64,000 nt of DNA from Pistricoccus aurantiacus (GCF_042682565.1 NZ_JBHUIC010000004.1), one strand, 5' to 3'. Counted from the first letter of the stretch, positions 41,553 through 50,742 are shown. Notes: generated from the letters alone by a model not told the origin. A program made the numbers and translations.

Positions 41553-43487
41553 CTACCGCTGCCGGGCCTGCTCCGCCTGACCCAGCGCCCGCTCACGCAT
41601 GCTGTCGTGCACGTCCTGCAAACTCCCCGGATCGTCGATGGTGGAAGGAACCGCGTACTCCTCTCCGTCCGCGATGGTACGCAGCAGCTTGCGCAGAATC
41701 TTGCCGGAACGGGTCTTGGGCAGACGCGAGACCACCAGCACTTCCTGAAGCCCGGCAATACCGCCGATCTTCTCGCGCACCTTCTGTTTAAGCTCGTTCT
41801 CAAGCGCCAACGTATCCCCGTCGAAACCGTCCTTGGGAATGACCAGACCCACCGGCACCTGACCCTTCAAGGCGTCGCGAATGCCGATGACCGCACATTC
41901 CGCCACCGCTGGATGAGCGCCCAGCACTTCTTCCATTTCCCCGGTGGATAGACGATGCCCCGCCACGTTGATGACATCGTCGGTACGCCCCATCACGAAC
42001 AAATAGCCTTCCTTGTCGAAGTAGCCTCCGTCACCGGTCAAGTAGAACCCCGGAAACGTCGCCATGTACGCCTTGTGAAAGCGCTCCGGATTCTGCCAGA
42101 TGGTAGTCAGGCAGCCCGGGGGCATCGGTTGGCGAATGACTACGCTGCCCTGAGTGTTGGGGCCCGCCTCCTCGCCGTCCGGGTCGAGTATGCGAACGTC
42201 ATAGCCTGGCACCGGAAACGTCGCGGAACCGGCCTTGGTGGGTACGGGGTCGATGCCCATCATGTTGGCGGCGATGGGCCAGCCGGTTTCCGTCTGCCAC
42301 CAGTGATCGATCACCGGCCGCTCGAGCAGCTTGTTCAACCAGTGATAGGTCGGCGGATCCAGCCGTTCCCCGGCCAGGAAGAGATTCTTCAAGCAGCTGA
42401 TGTCGTACTGCGCCAAGTGAGTGCCTTCCGGGTCCTCCTTCTTGATGGCGCGAAAGGCGGTGGGCGCGGTAAAGAAGGCCTTGACGCGATATTCCTCGAT
42501 CAGCCGCCAGAAGGCGCCGGCGTCCGGCGTACGCACCGGCTTGCCTTCATAAACCACCGTGGTGCAGCCGCGCAACAATGGCGCATAGACGATATAGGAA
42601 TGACCGACCACCCAGCCCACATCGGAAGCGGAAAAGAACACTTCCCCCGGCGCCATGTCGTAAACCGCTTCCATGGAATAGGCAAGCGCCACCGCATAGC
42701 CGCCATGATCGCGAACGACCCCCTTGGGCTTGCCGGTGGTGCCGGAGGTGTAAAGTACATACAGCGGGTCCGTGGCCTTGACCGAAACGCAGGCCGCCGG
42801 CTCGGCGTCCGCCACCAGCGAATGCCACTCGTGATCGCCGGCACCCAGCTCCGCCAGGCAGGCATCGCGCTGCAAGATGACACAGGCATCCGGCTGATGC
42901 GTGCTTTGCGTCAGAGCGGCATCGACAATCGGCTTGTAGGGAATGATTTTATCGACTTCGATGCCACAGGAGGCGGCAATCACCACCTTGGGGGAAGCAT
43001 CATCGATACGAACCGCCAGCTCGTGGGCGGCGAATCCACCGAATACCACGGAATGCACCGCACCGAGGCGCGCGCAGGCATACATGGCGATCAGCGCCTC
43101 CGGCACCATCGGCATGTAAATCACTACCCGATCACCCTTCTCGACCCCCAGGTTCCGCAAGGCACCGGCAAACACGGCGGTGGCATCGCGCATCTCGCGG
43201 TAGCTCATGCGTCGTTTCTGTCCGCTTACCGGAGAATCCCACAGCAAGGCTGTCTGCTCGCCACGTCCCTCATCCACATGGTGATCCAGGGCGGCATGAC
43301 AGATATTCATCTCACCATCGACAAACCATCGGGCATGCTGCTGTTCATCCCAGGTCAGGATGGTATCCGGAAAGGTAAACCAAGGGATGCGCGCGGCCTG
43401 TTCCTTCCAGAAGGTTTCCGGATGATCGATCGACTGGCGATAACTTTCTTGATAACGCTTTCGAGAACTCTGCTGATGCGCCTGCAT
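41553..43487 (-). CDS. prpE: Propionyl-CoA synthetase (AMP-forming), PrpE type
   Basis: A 644-residue acyl-CoA synthetase. The adenylate-binding P-loop is YTSGTTGKPKGVVRDHGG. DHWWQTETGWP and FYLTGDGGYFDKEGYLFVMGRTDD follow, and the catalytic lysine is in PKTRSGKILRK (about Lys596). The N-terminus (YRQSIDHPETFWKEQAARI and HARWFVDGEMNICHAALDHHV) resembles PrpE rather than Acs. It activates propionate, possibly also acetate. The catalytic lysine is the known acetylation target of Pat-type enzymes such as that at 11.6-14.3 kb. AGGGG precedes the start. The upstream region has two related palindromic motifs. Confidence 0.88.
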   Translation of the reverse strand: MQAHQQSSRKRYQESYRQSIDHPETFWKEQAARIPWFTFPDTILTWDEQQHARWFVDGEMNICHAALDHHVDEGRGEQTALLWDSPVSGQKRRMSYREMRDATAVFAGALRNLGVEKGDRVVIYMPMVPEALIAMYACARLGAVHSVVFGGFAAHELAVRIDDASPKVVIAASCGIEVDKIIPYKPIVDAALTQSTHQPDACVILQRDACLAELGAGDHEWHSLVADAEPAACVSVKATDPLYVLYTSGTTGKPKGVVRDHGGYAVALAYSMEAVYDMAPGEVFFSASDVGWVVGHSYIVYAPLLRGCTTVVYEGKPVRTPDAGAFWRLIEEYRVKAFFTAPTAFRAIKKEDPEGTHLAQYDISCLKNLFLAGERLDPPTYHWLNKLLERPVIDHWWQTETGWPIAANMMGIDPVPTKAGSATFPVPGYDVRILDPDGEEAGPNTQGSVVIRQPMPPGCLTTIWQNPERFHKAYMATFPGFYLTGDGGYFDKEGYLFVMGRTDDVINVAGHRLSTGEMEEVLGAHPAVAECAVIGIRDALKGQVPVGLVIPKDGFDGDTLALENELKQKVREKIGGIAGLQEVLVVSRLPKTRSGKILRKLLRTIADGEEYAVPSTIDDPGSLQDVHDSMRERALGQAEQARQR

Positions 43488-43849
43488 GACACTACCCCTG
43501 GCTGAATAGAACCGGAATCATTGTTGACACAATAGAGTAAATTACGGGTTTTTCCTTCATACCATCGGCTAATTCGACGGCATCCCTTTCAATATTGTCG
43601 ACAACCAAGGCGAAACAAGGACTCACCTTTAACGTGTTGCAATCCATCAACTATCATTGAATCAACGTTTAACAGCAATGAATCTTGGAGGGGCAGGATG
43701 GTCCAAATTTAGCTAAATAAAGTTAAGGTAATAATGAAATCAGTCTTCAACCAGTCAAGAATTTAAGCCGAGAGTCGTGAATTTGCGTCAAACGCCAAGG
43801 TGAGGCGGACAGCGATTCAGTCGCGAGCGTTCAATAGGGAGTCTTTTTC
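43488..43849. other. Intergenic region with two TTGTyGACA palindromes
   Basis: This 362-bp A+T-rich gap lies between divergent prpE and the ArsR-family gene and contains no convincing gene. Two related near-palindromes stand out: attgttgacacaat (43520-43533) and attgtcgacaa (43594-43604), the latter containing the perfect palindrome ttgtcgacaa. Both are near the prpE side and could be operator sites. The right half holds the leader of the regulator gene, with GGGAG before its start. Confidence 0.4.
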
Positions 43850-44164
43850 ATGAGCATGCGCCAATCTGCCATCCAGCTTCTCCAAGCTGACGAACCGGGG
43901 CTGGGTCAAGCGACCGCGCTGCTCAAGGCCATGGCAAACGAAAATCGGCTGCGCATTCTATGCCTGCTGGATGAAGGAGAAATGTCGGTCACCGAGCTCA
44001 ACAAACGGCTTAACCTGAGCCAGTCCGCCCTGTCTCAGCATCTGGCGATTCTGCGCCGGGAAGGCATTGTCGCGACCCGGCGCGTCTCGCAAACCATCTA
44101 TTATTCCCTGCAGGGGCAGCAGGCCCGCCAGATCATCAATGCGCTCGGGAAGCTCTTTACCTAG
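43850..44164 (+). CDS. ArsR-family winged-helix regulator
   Basis: A 104-residue ArsR/SmtB-type repressor. The winged helix spans about residues 22-95, with LLKAMANENRLRILCLLDEGEMSVTELN and the recognition helix LSQSALSQHLAILRREGIVATRR. The metal-binding ELCVCDL motif is missing (EMSVTEL instead). It resembles the BigR/HlyU sulfide- and redox-sensing branch. Cys38 is present, but the second cysteine expected near residue 104 is not, as the protein ends LGKLFT. It is divergent from prpE, which may be its target. Ligand unknown. Confidence 0.85.
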   Translation: MSMRQSAIQLLQADEPGLGQATALLKAMANENRLRILCLLDEGEMSVTELNKRLNLSQSALSQHLAILRREGIVATRRVSQTIYYSLQGQQARQIINALGKLFT

Positions 44165-44172
44165 CTTCCCAC

Positions 44173-45204
44173 TCATCGTTTCAACCAACGACTCGCGTCC
44201 ATCACTTCCAGCAGCCTTCCCGCGGCACCCTCGATTCCCCGAGAAACCGCCAATCCCAGCCGCTGCGGCAATTTCTTCTGGGTTTCCAGCTGTACCATCA
44301 ACACGCGCGCATCATTCAGCCTGCCATGCAGGTAGGCAGCGCTGGTCGCGACTTCATCCGCAAGCTTGCGCTCCAGTGATTCGCAGCCATACCAGATTTC
44401 TCCGGTGGCGACTTCGTCGATAGACAATTGCGGGCGACGAGCGGCAACGAAGCTCTTGAATAATTCATGGGTTCGCTCGAGATCCTCGACGAACTTCTCG
44501 CGCCCTTCCTCGGTGTTTTCTCCCAGCACGGTCAGGGTGCGCTTGTAACGCCCGGCGGTAAAAATTTCCATGTCGATATCGTTTCGCTTGAGCAGGCGAT
44601 GCACGTTGGGCAACTGTGCCAACACGCCGATGGAGCCCAGCACCGCAAAAGGCGCCACCTGCAATCGATCCGCGCAGCAGGCCATCATGTAGCCGCCGCT
44701 GGCCGCCACCTTGTCCACGCAGATGCGCGTGGCGACACCCGCTTCCCGCAGACGATCGAGCTGGGCCGCCGCCAGACCATAGGCATGCACCAGGCCGCCG
44801 GCGGACTCGAGACGAATCACCACCTCATCGTCTTTTTCCACTACATCGAGAATCGCCGATATTTCCTGGGCGAGACGCGACGTACCGCTGGCCTTGATAT
44901 CGCCGTGGAAATCCAGCACCCAGATGGTAGCGCGTTGTTCCGGCACCCTTTCTTTTTGCCGCGCCTTGTCCGACTTGCGAAACCCCTTGAGCAGCGCCTT
45001 GCGCTGTCCTTTTTCGCTCGCCGCCACCCGCAGGCGCCTGACCCGCTTTTGCTGACGGGTATTGAGCTCCTCGATCTTCAAGCGTACCGACTCACCGCTG
45101 TCGCCACGCCCTTTCATCAGGAGCAGAATCAAGGCCCCCAGCGCCAATACCAGGGTCAGCGTCTGGGCCAGGAACATGGCATACTCCGTCATCCATTCGC
45201 TCAA
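44173..45204 (-). CDS. sohB: Inner-membrane peptidase SohB (S49 family)
   Basis: A 343-residue S49 peptidase. An N-terminal membrane anchor (about residues 8-30) and a charged linker precede the protease domain (about 90-320). The catalytic Ser is in VAASGGYMMACCADR and the catalytic Lys in TAGRYKRTLTVLGEN. The active site faces the periplasm; it is a signal-peptide peptidase-like protease. The start is probably the TTG at 45204: GGAG lies 6 bases upstream, while the first ATG is four codons inside. It is divergent from the SCP2 gene. Confidence 0.92.
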   Translation of the reverse strand: MSEWMTEYAMFLAQTLTLVLALGALILLLMKGRGDSGESVRLKIEELNTRQQKRVRRLRVAASEKGQRKALLKGFRKSDKARQKERVPEQRATIWVLDFHGDIKASGTSRLAQEISAILDVVEKDDEVVIRLESAGGLVHAYGLAAAQLDRLREAGVATRICVDKVAASGGYMMACCADRLQVAPFAVLGSIGVLAQLPNVHRLLKRNDIDMEIFTAGRYKRTLTVLGENTEEGREKFVEDLERTHELFKSFVAARRPQLSIDEVATGEIWYGCESLERKLADEVATSAAYLHGRLNDARVLMVQLETQKKLPQRLGLAVSRGIEGAAGRLLEVMDASRWLKR

Positions 45205-45263
45205 CGCCGTCTCCTTCAGTTTGTGGTATCAATTTTACTTGCGCATTCACAAGAGCCACTTTG

Positions 45264-45578
45264 ATGACCAGCCCACAGATCGAAAAGTTGCATCGACGCT
45301 TCGACCCTCAAGCCGCCCAAGGCATGCACGAGGTCTTTCAATTCCACTTCAGCGATATACCGGATCATTTTCTGGTCATCCAGGATGGCACCCTGGAAAT
45401 CGGCGAAGGAGAACACGACGAGCCTTCCGTATCGCTGTCCATGTCCCTGGATACCCTGCGCGATATCATGAACGGTGAAATCAGCGGCATGAACGCCTTC
45501 ATGAGCGGCAGGCTGAAAGCCACCGGCAATCTGATGCTGGCGCCCAAGCTTGGCCAGCTGTTTCCTTCGAAGCGGTAG
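45264..45578 (+). CDS. SCP2 sterol-binding domain protein
   Basis: A 104-residue single-domain protein of the SCP2 fold. It shows VFQFHFSDIPDHFLVIQDG, LSMSLDTLRDIMNGEISGMNAFMSGRLKATGNLMLAPKL, the canonical SCP2 helix region. It probably binds lipids or acyl chains in a hydrophobic tunnel; the ligand is unknown. The ATG at 45264 is used; no strong ribosome site is visible, and a TTG just before it is possible. It faces nudC. Confidence 0.87.
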   Translation: MTSPQIEKLHRRFDPQAAQGMHEVFQFHFSDIPDHFLVIQDGTLEIGEGEHDEPSVSLSMSLDTLRDIMNGEISGMNAFMSGRLKATGNLMLAPKLGQLFPSKR

Positions 45579-45579
45579 G

Positions 45580-46371
45580 CTATTTCGCTGCCTCCCCCTT
45601 CATGGCGTTCAGATGCGTGTTGATCAATGCCCGGGAAATGGAATAGATCGGCGGCAGCTGAGGCAGCGCCTGAGTCGGTGAAAACCAGGCGGCATCGGCG
45701 ATTTCATCCTCGTCGATGCGAATGCGCCGGCTCGTCGCTTCCGCGAAGAAACCCAGCATCAGAGAATGCGGAAAAGGCCAGGCCTGACTCTTGAAATAGC
45801 GAATAGGTCCCAGGGTGATGCCCACCTCTTCATAGATCTCTCGACGAACCGCCTCTTCCGCGGACTCTCCCGCCTCGATAAATCCCGCCAGGGTCGAATA
45901 GCGCCCCGGCGGAAAACGGCGGTTACGCCCCAGCAGCATATCCTTGCCATGGGTGACCAGAGTGATGATGCAGGGCGAAATGCGCGGATAGTTGCGATGT
46001 CCACAGTTGGGGCAGTGCATGGCGAATTCCCTGACGATGCGTTCGGCGTGGCTCCCGCAGCGACCGCAAAAACGATGATCTCGCCACCAGCTGCCTACCT
46101 GAAGCGCCGTGGACAACAGCGAGAACTGCGACTCCGGCAATCGGCTCAGCCATTGACGCCCCGTCGGCCAATCCTGCGCAGCGGGGGGAGGATCGGTTTC
46201 AATGATCATCGCGACCGGATCATCGTTCCAATAACCCAGCAGAACCACGTCTTCCGGCCAAGGCTGCCAGGGTTGCAGCAACCCGCCCTCGCTTCCCGGC
46301 GCAATACGCCCTTCATGAAGCCGAATCAGCCAGCCCGCCCGGGCATGCAGAGGCAATTCACGATGAAACAT
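45580..46371 (-). CDS. nudC: NAD(+)/NADH pyrophosphatase NudC
   Basis: A 263-residue Nudix enzyme. A zinc ribbon with CGRCGSH and HCPNCGHRNYPRI (about residues 110-135) precedes the Nudix box, which runs from GFIEAGES to REIYEEVGI. The motif SQAWPFPHSLM following the box is the NudC-specific S-Q-P-W-P-F-P-x-S signature (here SQAWPFPHS). It cleaves NADH and can remove NAD caps from RNA. The start at 46371 lies two bases after the dnaQ stop, with AGGA upstream, so it belongs to the dnaQ operon. Confidence 0.93.
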   Translation of the reverse strand: MFHRELPLHARAGWLIRLHEGRIAPGSEGGLLQPWQPWPEDVVLLGYWNDDPVAMIIETDPPPAAQDWPTGRQWLSRLPESQFSLLSTALQVGSWWRDHRFCGRCGSHAERIVREFAMHCPNCGHRNYPRISPCIITLVTHGKDMLLGRNRRFPPGRYSTLAGFIEAGESAEEAVRREIYEEVGITLGPIRYFKSQAWPFPHSLMLGFFAEATSRRIRIDEDEIADAAWFSPTQALPQLPPIYSISRALINTHLNAMKGEAAK

Positions 46372-46372
46372 G

Positions 46373-47149
46373 TCAACTTTCCTCTCTCTGCCCATTCAGC
46401 CAGCCTTCGCCGAGCCGTTGCTCCCACAGGCATTCGCCGCAAGCCTGACGAACTCGCGCCAGCGTCTCGTGATGGGCGCCAAGCTCTTCCACGCTGGGCT
46501 GCACCACACTCAAACGCGCTCGATTCTCCGATAGCCGACGAATGCCTCCGGCATGGCGCTGCGCGGCAGAATCCGTATCGTTCTCGCCGGGGTCGGCGCT
46601 CAAGGTGAGCGCGGTCTGGCCGCCGGTCATTGCCAGATAAACGTCGGCGAGAATCTCCGCGTCCAGCAGCGCGCCGTGCAGCACCCGCTGTGTATTGTCC
46701 ACCGCATATCGCTTGCACAGCGCATCAAGATTGTTGCGCTGGCCCGGATGCTTGTTGCGTGCCAGACGCAGCGTATCAAGGATCCGGCAATGCTCCGCCA
46801 CCGGCCCGAGCTTTGGCCCCTTGCGTCCGGCGTTGAGCTTTCGCAACTCGTGATCGATAAATCCCACGTCAAAGGGGGCGTTGTGAATCACCAGCTCCGC
46901 CCCGCGTATGAAAGCCCAGAACTCATCGGCGATCGCCGCGAACACCGGCTCGTTGGCGACTCGCTCATTGGTGATGCCGTGTATACCAATCGCTTCCGCC
47001 TCGATTTCGCGCTCCGGGTTGATGTACTGGTGATAGGTATTGCCGGTCAAGCGACGATTGAGCATTTCCACCGCACCGATCTCGATCAAACGGTGGCCCT
47101 CCTTGGGATCGATGCCGGTGGTTTCCGTATCCAGAATGATCTGACGCAT
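46373..47149 (-). CDS. dnaQ: DNA polymerase III epsilon subunit
   Basis: A 258-residue proofreading 3'-5' exonuclease. Exo I is ILDTETTGIDP, Exo II VIHNAPFDVGFIDHEL (about residue 95) and Exo III HGALLDAEILADVYLAM (about 160). The C-terminal part (about 190-258) would contact the polymerase alpha subunit. The start at 47149 begins MRQIILDTETTG, with AGAGG just upstream. It follows rnhA after 64 bases, the classic rnhA-dnaQ linkage, and is coupled to nudC downstream. Confidence 0.95.
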   Translation of the reverse strand: MRQIILDTETTGIDPKEGHRLIEIGAVEMLNRRLTGNTYHQYINPEREIEAEAIGIHGITNERVANEPVFAAIADEFWAFIRGAELVIHNAPFDVGFIDHELRKLNAGRKGPKLGPVAEHCRILDTLRLARNKHPGQRNNLDALCKRYAVDNTQRVLHGALLDAEILADVYLAMTGGQTALTLSADPGENDTDSAAQRHAGGIRRLSENRARLSVVQPSVEELGAHHETLARVRQACGECLWEQRLGEGWLNGQREES

Positions 47150-47213
47150 GGTGCCTCTCGAAAATAATAAGTGCTTCGGGCTCAATGATAAGATAACGGT
47201 ATAAATAGCATAA

Positions 47214-47735
47214 TCATCTAGCGCGACTCTTTCGAAGCGCCGCATGGTCGTCGATGGCCGCATTGGCCAACTCGTCCGCTCGCTCGTTGCCGGGATGGCC
47301 GCTATGTCCTTTGACCCAGTGCCAGTCGATACGATGGCGTCTTGTCTGCGCCAGCAGCGCCTGCCAGAGTTCCGCATTCTTGACCGGCTGTCGCGACGCG
47401 GTCTTCCAGCCGCGCTTCTGCCAGCTGTGAATCCACTCGGTAATCCCTTTACGCAGGTATTGAGAATCCGTCCATAGCGCCACATCGCAAGCTCGAGTCA
47501 AGGCTTTCAGCGCCATGATCGCTGCCATCAGCTCCATGCGGTTGTTGGTCGTGTCGGCCTCGAAGCCGTTCAGCGCCTTTTGGTGATCGCCGCTTTGCAT
47601 GATCGCCCCCCAACCGCCAGGGCCGGGGTTGCCGCGACAGGCGCCGTCGGTGTAGATCGTCACCTTGGGCAGCGGCTTGCGGGCTGGCGCTTCGCCGGAG
47701 AGTGTACTGGGGGGTGATGTCTTGTCGTCAGTCAA
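47214..47735 (-). CDS. rnhA: Ribonuclease HI
   Basis: A 173-residue RNase HI that degrades RNA in RNA-DNA hybrids. Catalytic residues are in TIYTDGACRGNPGPGGWG (Asp), NNRMELMAAIMAL (Glu), ALWTDSQYLRKGI (Asp) and GHSGHPGNERADELAN (His, Asp). The start is taken as TTG at 47735 because AAAAGGA lies 6 bases upstream. An ATG at 47789 would add 18 residues and lies well inside the upstream gene. With TTG it overlaps the methyltransferase gene by 8 bases. Confidence 0.93.
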   Translation of the reverse strand: MTDDKTSPPSTLSGEAPARKPLPKVTIYTDGACRGNPGPGGWGAIMQSGDHQKALNGFEADTTNNRMELMAAIMALKALTRACDVALWTDSQYLRKGITEWIHSWQKRGWKTASRQPVKNAELWQALLAQTRRHRIDWHWVKGHSGHPGNERADELANAAIDDHAALRKSRAR

Positions 47736-48525
47736 CCTGAGTCCTTTTCGAGTCGCCGGCGCCGGAACGCGAATGATCAAGCCGTGCAACCTGGCGAGTT
47801 CTTGCCAAGGAAGTATTGGTCAGAGGCGCGACCAGGCCGATGCGGGGTTTATCCACCTGTATCGGCTGCGCTCGACGGCGCGCCTGGATCATGAAGGCAT
47901 CTCCCCAAGGCAGGTTGTAACGCCTTCCCAGGGTCTCCAGCACGCTGTTGCGAGGTAGCCTGCCGGGCAGACGAAAACCGCAATAGTCTACGCGCTCGAT
48001 CTCGAAATCCACAAATGCCAGCCAGTCCCTGAGCCTGCCCGGCGTACGCCAATGTCCGCGCCAGGGCAGGCGTTCGCGCCGCGCCGGCCAGAGCCGAGAC
48101 CATCCGGAACAGCCCAGCGGTCCCCAGCCGAAGATGATCAGTCGCCCATTGTGGGCGGTTACCCGAGCGGACTCCTGAAGCACGTGATGGGGATGCGCCA
48201 CCACTTCAAGCAGATGATGGACAACCACCAACTGCAGGGATTCATCCGGCAGCGGCAGTTGATGAGGTAGACATACCAGGGTTTCCTTTCGCAGCGCCAG
48301 TTCCCGAGTGGGTGCCCAACTCATGGCGTGGCGAATCGGGCACATGTCGGCGATGCGCTCTCCCAGCCCGAGTTCAAGGCTGTGAGCGCCAAAAAGCCGT
48401 TCGCAGACCGGCCCCAGACAGGCCTGTTCCGCCTGGCGCTGTGCCTGCCCCGCGGGAGACGACCAGTAAAGTCGTCCTTCGTTGACCTGCCGCGTCAGCC
48501 ATAAAGGCGATTGTGAATTTGACAC
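47728..48525 (-). CDS. Class I SAM-dependent methyltransferase
   Basis: A 265-residue methyltransferase-11-like protein. LELGLGERIADM (about residue 50) is a diverged SAM-binding motif I, LPLPDESLQLVVVHHLLEVVAHP is the acidic/post-I and motif II region, and NGRLIIFGWGPLGCSGWSRL follows. The gene order methyltransferase-rnhA-dnaQ, divergent from gloB, is conserved in gammaproteobacteria. The substrate is unknown. The C-terminal 45 residues are variable and overlap the rnhA start region. Confidence 0.85.
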   Translation of the reverse strand: MSNSQSPLWLTRQVNEGRLYWSSPAGQAQRQAEQACLGPVCERLFGAHSLELGLGERIADMCPIRHAMSWAPTRELALRKETLVCLPHQLPLPDESLQLVVVHHLLEVVAHPHHVLQESARVTAHNGRLIIFGWGPLGCSGWSRLWPARRERLPWRGHWRTPGRLRDWLAFVDFEIERVDYCGFRLPGRLPRNSVLETLGRRYNLPWGDAFMIQARRRAQPIQVDKPRIGLVAPLTNTSLARTRQVARLDHSRSGAGDSKRTQVD

Positions 48526-48582
48526 GCTTCGGCAATGCCTCCAAAGTGTCGGATTTTACGGACTCGTCCCGAGGTCAAGCCC

Positions 48583-49383
48583 ATGCTGAGCGTGACGCCG
48601 ATCCCCGCCTTCAGCGACAACTATATCTGGCTGCTTCGCCAGGATGCCAACAGTAACACCGATGCCGATGGTCAGCCTGCGGACAATCATGTCGCCGTGG
48701 TGGATCCCGGCGATGCAGAACCGGTCATCGAACTGCTTGAACGCGACGGCTTGACCCTGGATAGCATACTCATTACTCATCATCATCACGATCATACCGG
48801 TGGCCTGGCGGAACTGATCAAGCGCTACCGGCCTCGGGTGTTTGGCCCGCACAATCCCGGCATCAAAGGTATCGACGAGCGCCTGAAAGACGGTGACGAA
48901 TGTCGAATACTGGGAAGACGTTTCGAGGTTTTCGAAGTTCCCGGTCATACCCTGGATCATATCGCGTTTTACTCGGCGGGTGTGCCGCCACTGCTGTTCT
49001 GTGGCGACACCTTGTTCTGCGCCGGCTGTGGCCGACTCTTCGAAGGCAGCCCTGAACAGATGCATGTTTCTCTATCCCGGCTTGCCCGGTTGCCGGCTGA
49101 CACCCTGGTGTTTGCCGCTCATGAATACACCTTGGCCAACTTGCGTTTCGCCAAGGCCGCGGATCCCCAGAATACGCAAATCGATCAATTTCACGTCGAA
49201 TGTCAGCGGGCTCGAGAACTGGATCGTCCGACCCTGCCCAGTACCATCCAGCGTGAACTTGCCATCAACCCGTTCCTGCGCAGCGACCGGCCCGAGGTTC
49301 AACGGGCAGCGTCTCGCCAGGGTGACACCGACTCGGCACAAGCTACCTTCGCAACATTGCGCGCCTGGAAGGACAACTTCTGA
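48583..49383 (+). CDS. gloB: Hydroxyacylglutathione hydrolase (glyoxalase II)
   Basis: A 266-residue metallo-beta-lactamase-fold enzyme that hydrolyses S-lactoylglutathione in methylglyoxal detoxification. The metal motif is ITHHHHDHTGG (about residues 64-74). Further ligands are in VPGHTLDHIAFY and LFCGDTLFCAGCGRLFEG, and the C-terminal domain has AAHEYTLANLRFA. The start at 48583 has GAGG 8 bases upstream. It is divergent from the methyltransferase gene and followed 16 bases on by mltD. Confidence 0.94.
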   Translation: MLSVTPIPAFSDNYIWLLRQDANSNTDADGQPADNHVAVVDPGDAEPVIELLERDGLTLDSILITHHHHDHTGGLAELIKRYRPRVFGPHNPGIKGIDERLKDGDECRILGRRFEVFEVPGHTLDHIAFYSAGVPPLLFCGDTLFCAGCGRLFEGSPEQMHVSLSRLARLPADTLVFAAHEYTLANLRFAKAADPQNTQIDQFHVECQRARELDRPTLPSTIQRELAINPFLRSDRPEVQRAASRQGDTDSAQATFATLRAWKDNF

Positions 49384-49399
49384 CCACGACACTCCTTTT

Positions 49400-50662
49400 A
49401 TGACCACATACCGAACCACTCGCCGCTTGATCGTGTCATTAGCCGGCGGTATCACCGTGACCTCCCTTGGCCTGGCCGCGATGAGCGCCCATGCGGATCG
49501 CTTGCCCAGTGCCTATCCGACGTCCAGCAGTATGCTGCCCATGAACGTGACGGCACTGCCGCGCGCCGAGAATCGTCTTGTGGATCGTCTCCTGGCGGGA
49601 GATCATCATTTCTGGGATGCCCTGGATTTGACCCCCGCGGAGCCGACTCGGGTCTGGGATCGATTGCGAGACAGCTTCGCCTGGCAGGATGAAATCGACC
49701 GTCCCCGGGTACGCAAATGGATCGAGTACTACCGCAAGAGCCCGCACAACATCGTCGAGATCGCCGAGCGCGCTCGGCCCTGGCTGCACTGGATCACCGA
49801 TCAGCTCGAAGCCCGAGGGCTGCCGGGAGAAATCGCCCTGCTTCCCTTCGTGGAAAGCGCCTTCAAGACCAGCGCCCGAAACAGAAGCGGCGCCACCGGG
49901 CTCTGGCAGCTGATGCCCCGCACCGGAAAAGCCTTGGGACTCAGGCTCGATCGCGGCTATGACGGACGTCTGGACGTGGTGACCTCGACCCGGGCGGCGC
50001 TGGATTACATCGAACAGCAGGCGGAGCAGTGGTATCGCGGTGATCTGGCGCTGTCCCTGGCGGCCTACAATGCGGGCGCCGGGCGCGTCAACCGCTCGCT
50101 GCGCGCCGCCGCTCGGGCCGGCAAGCCCAAGGATTACTGGCATTTGCGCCTGCCTCGGGAGACTATGAATTACGTTCCCAAGCTGCTGGCGATTTCCGCC
50201 ATCGTCGCCGACCCGAAGCGTTATGCGGTCAACCTGCCCGCCATCGAGGATTCCCCCGCCTTTGCCCAGGTGCCTTTGAACGCACCGCTTAGCCTGGCGC
50301 AAGCCGCCGCCTTGGCGGATGTCAGTCGCAGCGAGCTTGAGATGCTCAATCCTGGCCTGCTCAACAATCGCGCGGATCCCCGTCAGATAGCGTCTCTTCT
50401 TGTTCCGGTGGATAGCGAGGCCGCCTTGCTGGCGGGACTCGACCGTCTCGAATCGGGTCCGGGAAGCGTGGCGACATTGGCATCGAATGATGGCGGACGG
50501 CGCTATCGGGTACGCCGTGGCGACAGTCTTTCCTTGATCGCCCAGCGTCATGGGGTGACCCTGGCCTCCTTGCGTCGCCACAACTCGCTGGCCGGGGATA
50601 CGATTCACGCGGGCCAGACCCTGCACATTCCGCAAACGCCGGTGCTGGCTTCCAGCGGCTAG
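49400..50662 (+). CDS. mltD: Membrane-bound lytic murein transglycosylase D-like, with LysM
   Basis: A 420-residue exported protein. An N-terminal signal (about residues 1-31) leads to an SLT family transglycosylase domain (about 130-250) with the catalytic Glu in LLPFVESAFKTSARNRSGA, then TGLWQLMP and LSLAAYNAGAGRVNR. One LysM module lies at the C-terminus (RYRVRRGDSLSLIAQRHGVT, about 370-415). It cleaves peptidoglycan in the periplasm. E. coli MltD has two LysM modules and a lipobox. Here one LysM is clear and no lipobox cysteine is evident, so it may be soluble. Confidence 0.88.
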   Translation: MTTYRTTRRLIVSLAGGITVTSLGLAAMSAHADRLPSAYPTSSSMLPMNVTALPRAENRLVDRLLAGDHHFWDALDLTPAEPTRVWDRLRDSFAWQDEIDRPRVRKWIEYYRKSPHNIVEIAERARPWLHWITDQLEARGLPGEIALLPFVESAFKTSARNRSGATGLWQLMPRTGKALGLRLDRGYDGRLDVVTSTRAALDYIEQQAEQWYRGDLALSLAAYNAGAGRVNRSLRAAARAGKPKDYWHLRLPRETMNYVPKLLAISAIVADPKRYAVNLPAIEDSPAFAQVPLNAPLSLAQAAALADVSRSELEMLNPGLLNNRADPRQIASLLVPVDSEAALLAGLDRLESGPGSVATLASNDGGRRYRVRRGDSLSLIAQRHGVTLASLRRHNSLAGDTIHAGQTLHIPQTPVLASSG

Positions 50663-50742
50663 GCGTCAAAAGGATATTTACAAGCGCTGCCGGGGCTGAC
50701 AACGTAAGAGTTCTCGCTATCTGTGTTCAAGGAAGCCCGTCA

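Noticed and set aside
41955..43505. A 516-codon open frame opposite prpE
   Set aside because: prpE is complete with all motifs on the other strand, and this frame has no ribosome site or recognisable domain.
43850..44164. Arsenic- or zinc-sensing ArsR protein
   Set aside because: The characteristic ELCVCDL-type metal motif is absent (EMSVTEL), and no metal-resistance gene adjoins it.
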